Source of the DNA: Panax quinquefolius
Lineage: Eukaryota > Streptophyta > Magnoliopsida > Apiales > Araliaceae
Assembly: GCA_020205615.1 (NCBI GenBank)
Contig: CM035163.1
Location: 47,833,652-47,897,651, forward strand
DNA length: 64,000 bases
Reading direction: 5' to 3'
The position numbers were made by a program, and so were the translations under genes. Below the pieces are notes generated by a model. That model saw only the letters and a program-made list of their open reading frames with translations, was not told where the DNA came from and searched no databases. Shown one piece after another: positions 54,125 through 64,000 of the stretch. Numbering within the stretch: position 1 is the first letter of the stretch; each line of letters opens with the position of its first letter.

Positions 54125-54312
54125 CTCCAGTCCAAGTTCACAAGTCTTCTTCGTGACAAGACCAGCTCCAAGCATGACACTAGGATTCGACGTGTTTGTA
54201 CAACTTGTAATAGCCGCAATCACAACACTACTATGTTTGAGCTCAACAGGTTGTCCGTGGAATGAAAATTTGACAAATTTCTCTTGCGCATCCTTTGGTA
54301 TAGCAAATCCAT
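54125..54312 (-). pseudogene. Captured aconitase, first exon piece
   Basis: The minus strand reads [20 protein letters not shown], then [20 protein letters not shown] and [16 protein letters not shown] up to a GTCAGT donor. The [10 protein letters not shown] segment is a classical aconitase signature with a cluster-ligand cysteine. Aconitase interconverts citrate and isocitrate. The N-terminal half of the enzyme is missing and there is no obvious start codon in phase upstream. Confidence 0.82.
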
Positions 54313-55410
54313 GTGTAGATTAGAAAACAAAAACTACATAAGGTAATTGATCAGCTACTGAACCTGAAATACAACACCACAGATGAGCCAATACGGCTCT
54401 CTCCGCTCCACTCATTCAAATGTTAGCTAGCCTGACTAGTAACTGCAACAAACTATAGTACATCTAGATGATCAGCATATTAAATTAAGAACAATAATCT
54501 GGGCTAAGTGAATGTTTATAGGAAAAATCTCAAGTATATGTTTATAAACCACAAGGAAAAATAATCAACAGTATCACATCCTAAATACAACAATTTTACC
54601 AATCTCTTACCTTGAATCCAACAAGACACTGTAATTATTGAATAGAAATATAGAATAATACATTAGCAGAACAACAACCTAACTAATGCAATAAACCCAA
54701 ACAACAAAACCCAGCAAAACAGAAATTACCAAATAATCACCTATGAACAAATAACAAACGCTAAAACGAGCATAGGAAAAAATAATACATCCAATCTGGC
54801 CATGAGCAGGATAAACAATGAATCAAAACATGAAGCACAGATCGGAACAACACAGATAACATCCAGATTTGAACACTAAAGGAATAAGCAAAAAATCACA
54901 GTGAAAGCCAAAATGAACTACTAGATCGAGCAGATCCCACATCCAAACTCCAACCCAAGCAGAACATCAAGATCTAGACAAACCCCTACTAATCTATAAC
55001 AGAGAAGCCCCGCGATCTAAGCCTTCGGACTTAGCTATATAAGATTGAAAAAAAGAGTTTCAGAGGGGTGCCCATAACAGCCGCCGATAAAGCTCGAAAC
55101 AATACCCAGTTTGTAAAGAAATGGAGAAGAAGAGATGGTGGGCCGGAGAATAGGATAAGGAAGGAGAAGAGGAGTAGGTGGGCTGAATGGAACGATGGGT
55201 GAAGGAGAAGGAAGGACATGCTCGCCGGATGAGAGCCCTTAATCGCATCAGCTTTGTCCCAAATGCTCAAGACCGTAACTGGTTTTAATTTCAAATTTTT
55301 ACTTCCGTGTTTTAATTTTTTGCTCCGTGTTTTTTTAGATAGATAATGTTTTTTTTAAAAAAAATTATCTATTTAAAACCAAAAATTGCCTAATATAAAT
55401 ACATAACATT
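54313..55410 (-). other. Leader-like region upstream of the captured exons
   Basis: About 54360-54990 reads on the minus strand like a plant 5' leader intron (T-rich, GATCTG and GTTTTG words). About 55020-55290 is pyrimidine-rich, with a 62-residue frame (55248-55060) starting MRLRALIRRACPSFSFTHRS, rich in Arg and Ser like a mitochondrial presequence. It could be a captured promoter/leader and first exon, but I cannot name the source gene and the coding call is weak. Confidence 0.35.
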
Positions 55411-55525
55411 TTTTCATATGCATCTATAACGTTTTGTTAAAAAACGTTGTAAAAAAAAATACCACAACGTTTTTTATAAAAATGTCATCTTTTAAGTGTT
55501 GTCTTTTTATAATTTTGTAGTAGTG

Positions 55526-55528
55526 GTT
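55526..55528. repeat. CACTA target duplication GTT (right)
   Basis: This is the partner of 50071-50073, directly after TAGTAGTG. Confidence 0.88.
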
Positions 55529-56685
55529 GTCGGATCGTTTGAATCTTTTTCCAGAATATACGTAGTCAATCCCATCCCCAACAACGCTGCTTCACCCAAT
55601 TTCATCCTAAAGATACCGAGATCACACTTTCTTGGATACAACACTTTCTTAATTCTGGCGCCTCGAATGGGTAATACATTAATACTTTGATAAGCTGTTG
55701 TTGTAGGAAAACTCCACTGATGGTAAGAACATCCCAACTTCCTCAAGTCGAGGACACGAGTCTTAATAAATCTTCAAGAGTTTGAATAGTCCTCTCGATT
55801 ATTCATCCATCCGAGGATGATATGCCGAACTAAATCGTAAATCATGTGCGTAGCTTTTTGCAAACTAATCCAAAATTATGAAGTGAATCTTGGGTCTCGA
55901 TCGTAAACTATGGATCTTGGCATACCATGCAATCTTACAACCTCGTTTATGTACATACGAAAGCAAGACGTTCAAGTGTATAAGTTTCTCGTATAGGTAA
56001 GAAATGAGCAGACTTGGTCAATCTATCAACAATGACCCAAATTGCATCTACGCTCGAGAAACCTTAGGAAGACCGAAGAACGAAATCCATGGTAATGTGC
56101 TCCCACTTCCATTCTAGAATTTCAAGTGGTTGCAATGGACCTTTTGGTACTTGATGCTCTGCCTTGACTCGTTGACAAGTTAAACACCTTGAGATGAACA
56201 ATGCTATCTCTCTCTTCATATTGCCCCACCAAAATGTATGTCGAAGATCATGATACATTTTGGTACTCCCAAGATGGATTGTAAATGGTGTGTCATGCGC
56301 CTCCATCATGATTTTGTACTTTAACTCGGGATCGTTAGAACACAAAGTCCGGAGTTGACTCAAGTATTCCTTCTTCATCGATTCTTCGCTTTAAGATAGT
56401 ACCTTCTCAGACTTTCTTCCTCATACGCATCACTCTAGGAATGCAGAACAGCGAAGCTTTTAACTTTATCGATTAAAGTCGGTTCTACTCATATATTCTC
56501 CATCATCACGTGGGTCCCTGGAGTCTTTATCTCTATCTCCATCCTTTGCAAGTCATACAAAATGGGCCTCTGCGTTGACAATATCGCACCCGCATATGAT
56601 CTTCTACTCAATGCGTCAGCCCACACGAAAATCTACAACACCTTTTCCAATGATTCCACTTGGATAAGTTAGGAAACTCATAGAT
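55529..56685 (-). pseudogene. Integrase and RNase H end, element a
   Basis: The frame 56378-56064 carries the integrase zinc-binding region (HDTPFTIHLGSTKMYHDLRH, then WWGNMKREIALFISRCLTCQ) and the start of the catalytic core (WEHITMDFV). Farther down (56060-55530) core remnants continue in broken frames up to the CACTA insertion. Upstream, near 56630-56610, VWADALSRRSYAG marks the end of RNase H. This is typical Tekay/Del gypsy order on the minus strand. Reverse transcriptase and protease are absent. Confidence 0.78.
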
Positions 56686-56689
56686 CTAA

Positions 56690-58072
56690 CTCTAGAACTT
56701 GACCACACTTAAAAATTCAAAATATAATAGGAGATATGGTCAATTGAGTTTCATGTTCTATTTTCACCAAAATCTGATTTTTCAACCCTTTGTGATTTCT
56801 AAGAAACTTTCATGTTTTCACATAATAACCAACATAACTCATCATAACACTTATTAATACTTCATATACCCATGATTTTTATCAGTCCAATGCTTTTATT
56901 ATGACTCTCATCATAATCAACGTAACCAGATCATTTCCATAATTTAATAAGGAATGAATATAAAGGATCATTCACCACGCATGTGGTAATCCACATGGAC
57001 GAGTTATTCCAATGTAATAATAATAAAGAATAGAATAATGAAGGATTCACCATGCATGCGATAGATCGCATGCATGTGTTATTCCCAGCGTAATAATAAA
57101 TAATGGAACCAGTCCGTAGAACGTCATGCATGAGGATATTCCATGTAATAATAAAGAAACGGAACCGTGTCAAAGTAAATTGCAGACCGACTGGATGTTC
57201 CAATAGAATAATAAAGAATGGAATAACAACGAAATCACCATGCATACGGTGATTGCATGACATGTAAAGTTATTCTAACATAATAATAAATAACGGAACC
57301 GTGTCAAAGTAAAAATTATTGCCGGCTGGGATGTTCCAACAAAATAATAAAGAATGGAATAACAATGAAATCACCATACATGCGGTGCCAGATAGATCGT
57401 TATTCAATGTAATAATAAGGAATAGAATAGAAGAATTTCACCAAGTATAGGGTAGTCATGTATAAAGGTTATTCCAATGAATAATAAAGAATGGAATAAT
57501 GAAGTTCTCTTCATGAATATGAAACAAATAATACCCCTTACTTAGTACAACAAATAATATCCCTTACCTTATAAAGAAGAGTACTCGTGGTAGGGCTGGA
57601 TATACTTGAAGAAAACTCAGACTACGCGCCAAAGCTTTCTTAAACGCTAAAGAAATACGTTCAAGATTATAAAGAGGAATTCTCTACGATTTCTCTCTCT
57701 AGAGTTTGAGTGAATTCATAAGAAATAATGAAGGAATGAGCTTTATTTATAGAAGAATGGGTGAATAAGTAACCAATCCATGAACGGTCAGATTGATTTA
57801 CTTTTAAAGCCAGGCATTCAGATTGGTTTACAATAAAATATAATATATTCTATTTATAATCTAATAAAACGAATAACTTTATAAAAGTATTTTGTTTTAT
57901 ATAAAAAGCTTTCATTTTATTACATTAATAATACTAATAAAACAAAACTTCATCATCACTTACTTTGAAAATTTTTTAAATGTCACCCTTAACTTTAAAC
58001 TTTTAACAATTTAACTATTCACCAAAATAGAAAAATTGAATACTTTTATTTCATAAAATTCGGGGTCTCACA
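56690..58072 (-). repeat. Additional LTR-like segment inside element a
   Basis: On the minus strand it begins TGAGACCCCGAATTTTATG at 58072. It contains the same TTATTCCA...TGGAATAA tandem units (about 57000-57510) and a TATAAATA box (near 57755) as the array LTRs. It sits between gag (58406-58073) and RNase H, replacing the rest of gag, protease and RT. It is probably the remnant of a nested sister element after deletion. The left limit is uncertain. Confidence 0.6.
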
Positions 58073-58406
58073 AAATATCTTGCAGATATGCTTTATCCAC
58101 GTTTCCACCTTAAGTGGTTTTGGCTCTAAAAAAAACTCCGGTGGTCCCAGTTCCTTGAAGCGCTTAGCTGGATGACCATCGTCGAGAGTTGCCAGTGTCC
58201 ACCTGCATTACATGTGAGGCTGCTCTCTTGCGATGTTGCATGAATTGCATAAAGCCTCTGAACATTCCATCGTTCATCATCCGTCGGTGTTGTTGTTCAC
58301 TTAAGGATTGTCACCTTCCGATGTACATTATCACGATTATTGATCTCGTGAAGACTCAAGCGGTCTCACGTGCTCCATTGCTAATCTCAACATTCTCGGA
58401 TGCCAT
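58073..58406 (-). pseudogene. gag N-terminal part, element a
   Basis: A minus-strand ATG at 58406 starts MASENVEISNGARE, then after stops the reading includes KRFKELGPPEFFLEPKPLKV and ETWIKHICKIF, the typical gag core of Tekay/Del elements. The frame is cut at 58073 by LTR-like sequence. The plus-strand frame at 58189-58440 is its shadow. Confidence 0.7.
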
Positions 58407-58579
58407 TTTCAAATACTGCCACAAAACAAAGGTTAATTGACATGCAATATATTATCCCTATACTCTGACCGTCCAATTAAATGCCAAATAAACTTAGGTA
58501 GGTCATATTAGCAAAGGAATTCCCCGTCTCTCCCCTCCTAGTTCTTGTCTCACATCTCAGTCAGGGATCATATCCCTAA

Positions 58580-58591
58580 GCTTTGATACCA
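58580..58591 (-). promoter_or_regulatory. Primer binding site, element a
   Basis: The minus strand reads TGGTATCAAAGC two bases from the LTR end. It is one base different from the canonical initiator-Met site and shows that LTR b serves as 5' LTR for the internal region on its left. Confidence 0.8.
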
Positions 58592-58593
58592 AC

Positions 58594-60303
58594 TGTGACG
58601 CCCCCAAAATAGGTATACATCACCCATTTTGAGTCGCCAAATACATGGTACAAAATTCAAATACAACTTAATTATACAACAGTCGTGTAAAATACGACAA
58701 AACATATGTTGTGAGTTTTAATACAAATATTGTCATCTAGACAATATTCACACTCAATTGAGTCCTCATTACATTTATTATCACACTATTTAATGTAATA
58801 GTGAGGACTACTAATGCTATTATCTCGGACCGAGTCACTCCGTTCCCCGACTAGTCCTCGCCACGTTCTCATTTCTCAAGAGAACAATGAAAGTAAAAGG
58901 GTGAGCTCAATGACCCAAAGAAGAAATATTATGACTAAGATAATCTGAGAATAAATTATCGTTAGCCTTCAATGTTGTTAAATGATATAATATAACAAAC
59001 ATCAAGTTTAAGCTGCGCAATGAACAAGCAATCCATTAAAAGAGTCAGTAGAGGATAAAATCTACTATCTTTTATGATTTAAAAGGTTTTTCATCACTTT
59101 TATCATTTGGGACTTAGCTTAATAAATAATCCACATCATCCACGCACTACTTGCTAAGGATATTCGTGTATTCATCAATGGTCATGATCACCAACAACAA
59201 TCGTCCATCAATGCACTACACAGCCAATGAGGACTTTTTACCACATCATTTGTAACATTACGGCCATGATTATCTTGAATAATCCTCGGTCATAATCATA
59301 CCAAGTCCATCTATGCACTCACTGTAAGGCTGTATGACTTTCAACATAATATAAACATGAGGATGATGACAATGATATAAGATTTTAATAAAACAAGTTC
59401 AAGAATTAATTTATTCAGGAACCAATAACGTCCAAATTGTCAACATGATACTTCTTTGTAAATTAAAATTCAAGAATGCTCAGAAGAATATTTCCATGAA
59501 AAGATACTGGATGAAGCACAAATATCAAGGATATTCCACAAATTTCATGGAGTATAGAAGTTAAAACTTTAACCAACTGAGTATAATAAAGAATGGAATA
59601 ACAAAAGAAATCACCAGGCATGCGATAGACCATACGCATAATGAGTTATTCCAATAGAATAATAAATAACGGAATCAGTCACGGAAGCGCACAAACATGA
59701 TATTCAACAAAATAATAAATAACGGAACCGAGTCGGGTAAAATTCAGACCGACAAGATGTTCCAATGTAATAATAAATACGAAAAATCGTGTCACGCCAG
59801 AACGCACGTAAAGGATGTTCCAATAGAATAATAAAGAATGGAATAATGGAAGAATTTCACCATGTATGCAAGATTGCAAGATGTATTAAAAGTTATTCCA
59901 ACATAATAATAAAGAATGGAATAATGTAAGAATTTCACCATGTATAGGGTAGAATAAGCGTATCTGAGTTATTCCAATGTAATAATAAAGAATGGAATAA
60001 CTGAAGTTCTCTTCATGAATATGAAATAAATAATACCCCTTACCTTAGAAGAAACGAAATTGGATATAGAAGTAGTGAAGTAGTAGAATACTTTTCTTCT
60101 TTCTCTCTATAGTTTCTCTCTCTAGAGTTTCAGTGAATTCGTAAGAAATAATGAAGGAATGAGCTTCTATTTATAGGAGAATGAAACGGATATATTTGAG
60201 AAATAATTCACGACGCAATGCAGAGAAATATTATCACGAAATTTGAATTTTGTTGAATCATCGACGCTTATTTTCCCCTGTGTCATTTCATATACACCAA
60301 AAT

Positions 60304-60363
<60 letters not shown>

Positions 60364-61251
60364 CTCCCACCATCCACCAAATCTCTCACACATGTTACTT
60401 ATATATATAAATCAATTACCTTCCTAGGAAGGTAACTACTCCCCTCCCTCATTTTACTCCTATATATATATATATAAAAAAAACAAAACTGAGATAACTT
60501 CTACCGACAGTTTTAAAAAAATGGGTAAATGGGGGTCCAAATAATAAGCAACAAATACCTCATAAAAAAAAATCCCCTCAATATTTTTAACAACATTTAT
60601 CATTATTATTATAATTCACAATATTAATCGACCAGGTTGTTCCCAGAAAATAGGGGGCTTTCCAATAAGGATTTCTCTCTATTGGCGCGCAATTAGGTGA
60701 CCAAACATTTCTTTGGCAGAACTTCTAGACATCGTTAATATTACAAATAATAATATTAATAACTTCGTCGTCTCAATTATTGATTTAATAATATATAAAA
60801 TATCGACAATAATTGAATCAATTAACGTGAGATACTATGAAATAATTACTGAAACAATAATTGAACAAAACTGAGTGACTTCTCACGTAAGCATCAATAA
60901 TCAATACCGTGTGCTACTATGCAACCACGCATATTCCTGTACTTTTAACACCGGGTGTTTCAACACTTAACGATAAAACTTCCACCGTTATTTTCATAAA
61001 ATATTTTTGTCATTTTCTCAATCCGACAATAATTCCGTTGTGGGGTCCACCAATGATTGTGCCATCGTACGAATATTCCCTATTAAAACGAATATTCTTC
61101 GACCAATTGAATATTATCTAACAACTTGCGTACTTTGCAAAATTTATAACTATTACCCACAACTATAACATTATATCAAATTCATTCCATAATATTCAAA
61201 AATGATAATTATAGAAAATTCATCTTTATTCATAAAAGTTGAGGTCTTACA
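58594..61251 (-). repeat. LTR b, shared by two internal regions
   Basis: This 2,658-bp LTR begins (plus strand) TGTGACGCCCCC and ends GAGGTCTTACA. A primer binding site abuts its left end (58580-58591), and a polypurine tract plus the internal 3' end abut its right end (61252 onwards). One LTR thus serves two elements. It holds tandem TTATTCCA...TGGAATAA units (about 59580-60005), a minus-strand TATAAATA box at 60175-60168, and a (TA)n tract at 60307-60361. Confidence 0.88.
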
Positions 61252-61370
61252 ATCTCCCCTTCTTATGAAATTTTGCCCTCAACATTAGGGTACATACCTG
61301 GTATGTCGAAGAGGTAAGGATACCTTGATTTCATTTTAGATTCTAACTCCCAGGTCATTTCCTCAACATC
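61252..61370 (-). pseudogene. 3' end of a second internal region (element b)
   Basis: It begins with a polypurine tract (minus strand AAGAAGGGGAGAT) and matches 49534-49650 of element a, the end of the integrase reading frame and the short 3' untranslated part. It is interrupted by a solo LTR and resumes at 63977, continuing beyond the window. Confidence 0.8.
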
Positions 61371-61375
61371 GTGGT
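61371..61375. repeat. Solo LTR target duplication GTGGT (left)
   Basis: The same five bases follow the solo LTR at 63972-63976. In element a the unoccupied site reads GTGGTTCCTCC (near 49650), proving the insertion. Confidence 0.92.
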
Positions 61376-63971
61376 TGTGACGCCCCCAAAATAGGTATAC
61401 ATCACCCATTCTGAGTTGTCAATACATGGTACAGAAACAACTACAACTTTATTATTACAACACTAAAATTGTGAGTTTGAATACAAATATTATCTTCTAG
61501 ACAATATCTATACTCAAATAAATCCTCATCACATTTATTGATACATTATTTTACAAAATGGTGAGGACTACAAAACAACTCTCTAGAACCTTCATTCCAT
61601 ACCCAGGCGACTGCACTCGCTTATATTCTCGCCTCCGAGAAGAAAAATGGAACAAAAAGGAAAAGGGTGAGCTCAACTAGCCCGAAAGAAGAATATTATG
61701 ACTAAGATAATATACAACAAATTATCATTAGTCTTCAACGGGGAAAAAAAATCTAATAGAATATAATGTAAAACAAGTTTTAAATCAATATTCATGCAAT
61801 GAAATAATAATTCATTAGAAGAGTTAAGTAGAGAATGCAAACTACTATCTTCTATGTATGAATTTAAAAGTTCATCGTCATCTTTTATCCTGTAACATCA
61901 ATCAATATATATCCGGAATCAAATATTCATCTTCGCACTACAGCCAAAGATATTCATCGGTTGGGTCATGCCATCTAAACACTGCTCATCTTTTGCACCT
62001 ACAGCCAACGATATTCATCGAAATCATTCATCTTTGCACTACAGTGCCAAAGATATTCAATAATATCATCATTTAAGGCGAGGATGATGAAAAATATTTT
62101 AAAGAAAGCGAATCCGGTGAAACAAAATGACAAGGATTAAGGATTAAGGATTCAGTACTTTGTTTTATCCATGTCCAAAATACCTCAAAAATAATCATAG
62201 TGGTGTAAAATTCAAGAATGATCAAAACATGGATACAATCAAAGCTAGTATCCACAATAGATATTTTAGATTTAAAAGGAAAATTTTCATTTTTCGATGA
62301 ATAGTCTTCAGATTCGTGAATAGTGTCAGATATCGTGAATAGGCCAGTACACGTGAACGAAGAATCTCAGACACCAAAAGTTCCAAATTTGATAAAAACT
62401 TGAGATCAATATTTGAAGATAATGATATTGAAGAAATAATATCATTACGAAAAAAAATTATATCCCTTACCTTGTAAAAGACAAGACTCTGGTAAACACC
62501 TGGATAAAGGCTATGACTTGAACTTGCATAGTATAGCAATACTCAAAATATACTCAAAATACTTACAAGAATATTTCGATAATATAGAGAGAAAACTTGA
62601 TTTTCGGTGTGATTTTCAATTCTAACCTAAGCACCCTATTTATAGGAAAATGCTTTAAGAACAAAGTAGAAAATTTAATATAATATTATTATTATTTGTT
62701 AAAAATTTATACGCCCACTCTTGGAGATCTGATTTTACCAATCAATAACACATGCTAGACCCACTTAATACACCAAAAAACGTTTTTCTTGAAAAAATAA
62801 TTAAAACTTCCAAAAATCAATTATTTTGAACTTGAACTTCAATAATTCATAATAAATAGCCCTTTTGTCAAAAAATTGAATCTCGCAAATTTTATAGGAA
62901 ATTCAATTCTCTACAACTTTGCGAGAAAAAGTTTTTCCAAATTCCAAATGAAATTGAATAAAATCCACAAGCAGACGATTTTATAATTTATAATCAAATT
63001 TCACCGATAATTGTGTCCACCAACACACAAAATATGTGTTAAACATTTAATGCCACAAAAATACTCTTCCTCCTCATATACTCATATATTCCATATTCAT
63101 TATAAAAAATATCACCGTTAATATATTATTAAAATAATATATTTAAATGAATTATTTTATCGGAAAAAGATAAAATATTAATTTTCAACAATTGTCATTT
63201 AAAAATTTTCCATCTATATCCACATAAAATCAATATTTTCCTCATCATATAAATCAATAATTAATTATTCACAAATAATATTACAGAATCACAAGATCGG
63301 GCAACCGTGTAGTTCCTCAGGAAGAGGGGCTTTCAATAAGAATTTCTCCTTCTTGGCCAAGCAATTAGGTGACCAAACTTCTCCTTAGAAGCAGAACTTT
63401 CTAGACATTGCCAATAATGTTATCTAATAATATTATTCAGATAATATGAATTATTGCTTCGATAATGAAAAATAATGTAATGACAATTATTGAAACAACA
63501 AAGAATATAAAATATCAACGCAAAGAATTATTAAATCAATAAAATAATCGAGCGGTAATTAATGTAACCATTATTGAGAAGTGTCTTCTTACGTAAGAAT
63601 CAATAATTGGTGCAATACAATCTGGCTCTTCTTGTGTTTTAACCAATTTAGTATTTTAACAAAGATAACTCAGTAATGACTTCACGCCGTTATTTTTAAA
63701 CAACTTATATTTGTCATTTTCTTCATCCAATCACTTTCCGTTATGGGGCCCACAAAAAAGACTCATACCGTCGCATTTAATATTCCCCGACAGCAAGAAT
63801 ATTCCACGACCAAACGAATATTCCCCGACAATAATGAATATTTTATAACCACTTGCTTATTTTAAAATATTTGCGTATTTTACCCATAACTATCCACATT
63901 AATCAAATCAACCCTTACTATTTCAAAATAGAGAAAATTAAATTTCATTAATAATAAGTTGGGGTCTTACA
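61376..63971 (-). mobile_element. Solo LTR of the 30215-element family
   Basis: This 2,596-bp LTR (TGTGACGCCCCC...GGGGTCTTACA on the plus strand) has a perfect 5-bp duplication and no internal region. It is a product of LTR-LTR recombination. It is the reverse-oriented relative of 30215-32904, sharing the ATATCTTTGGC tandem units (61925-62060), the TATAAATA box (62644-62637) and GAATATTC palindromes (63770-63840). The frames at 61858-62539 are not genes. Confidence 0.9.
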
Positions 63972-64000
63972 GTGGTTCCTCCATAAAACTTTGACTTGAG
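63972..64000 (-). pseudogene. Continuation of element b integrase after the solo LTR
   Basis: Starting with the GTGGT duplication, the last bases match element a near 49650-49678 (TTCCTCCATAAAACTTTGAC). The element runs off the window. Confidence 0.85.

Larger units (their letters stand above)
50074..55525 (-). mobile_element. Gene-capturing non-autonomous CACTA element (Pack-CACTA)
   Basis: The 5,452-bp element starts CACTACTACAAAACAG and ends in the inverted form TTTTGTAGTAGTG, with a GTT duplication on both sides. Its subterminal zones (50100-50400 and 55420-55505) are packed with ACAACGTTTT / AAAACGTTGTAG words in both orientations. No transposase is visible. Instead the minus strand carries pieces of at least four plant genes in series: aconitase, copper amine oxidase, a CSI1-like armadillo protein and COX5C. 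Most retain exon borders. It inserted into the integrase of chromovirus element a, so it is younger than that element. Confidence 0.9.

Noticed and set aside
55060..55248. Arg/Ser-rich frame as a real mitochondrial presequence exon
   Set aside because: Composition is suggestive, but neither source gene nor a clear splice donor in phase with the aconitase piece could be identified; kept only as a note in the leader-like region.
58189..58440. 83-residue plus-strand frame
   Set aside because: It is the shadow of the minus-strand gag N terminus.

Overview
This window comes from a plant nuclear genome, most likely a eudicot, and is built almost entirely from nested and decayed mobile DNA. The evidence is LTR retrotransposons primed by initiator-tRNA-Met, CACTA elements, small inverted-repeat elements, an old integrated plant pararetrovirus, and fragments of plant genes with spliceosomal exon borders. 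I see no bacterial gene structure, no tRNA or rRNA gene, and no clearly intact host locus. Most long reading frames are remnants or shadows of transposon genes.

Layout. (1) 1-640: a repeat containing a Stowaway-like element; a second copy lies at 40655-41268. (2) 641-15898: the 5' half of a CACTA element whose transposase-like gene (minus strand) has a 12.3-kb LTR retrotransposon (1109-13424, minus strand) in its first intron. That retrotransposon has 3.0-kb LTRs, an AAATA target duplication, a PBS and a PPT. It encodes no visible pol and carries a gag-like or 'plant transposon protein' frame. (3) 16002-29460: a roughly 13-kb island of endogenous caulimovirid sequence, florendovirus-like. One plus-strand copy (16786-23854) is joined head-on to a rearranged minus-strand copy (28955-23855). 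A direct repeat of about 500 bp lies on either side. All viral genes are broken. (4) 30215-40514: a decayed Ty3/gypsy (Tekay/Del chromovirus-like) element on the plus strand, whose 3' LTR holds a 1.87-kb foreign insertion. (5) 41250-47430: AT-rich spacer, an inverted-repeat element, and a decayed plant-mobile-domain gene surrounded by AACCCTAGGG-type repeats. (6) 47431-64000: a tandem LTR-internal-LTR-internal array of related chromovirus elements on the minus strand. It contains a gene-capturing CACTA element (50074-55525) and a clean solo LTR (61376-63971, target duplication GTGGT).

The most interesting object is the 5.45-kb CACTA element. It has perfect termini, a GTT target duplication and subterminal ACAACGTT repeats. 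On one strand, in order, it carries pieces of aconitase, copper amine oxidase, a CSI1-like armadillo protein and cytochrome c oxidase subunit 5C, with exon borders preserved. This arrangement could be transcribed and spliced as one chimeric message. Second is the viral island. It preserves an ATGA start/stop overlap between its two ORFs, a promoter and leader, a PBS, and several rearrangement junctions, including a 767-bp deletion at a 7-bp microhomology that removes the coat-protein zinc knuckle.

All family names come from recognising protein motifs and element termini by eye. No database search was run.
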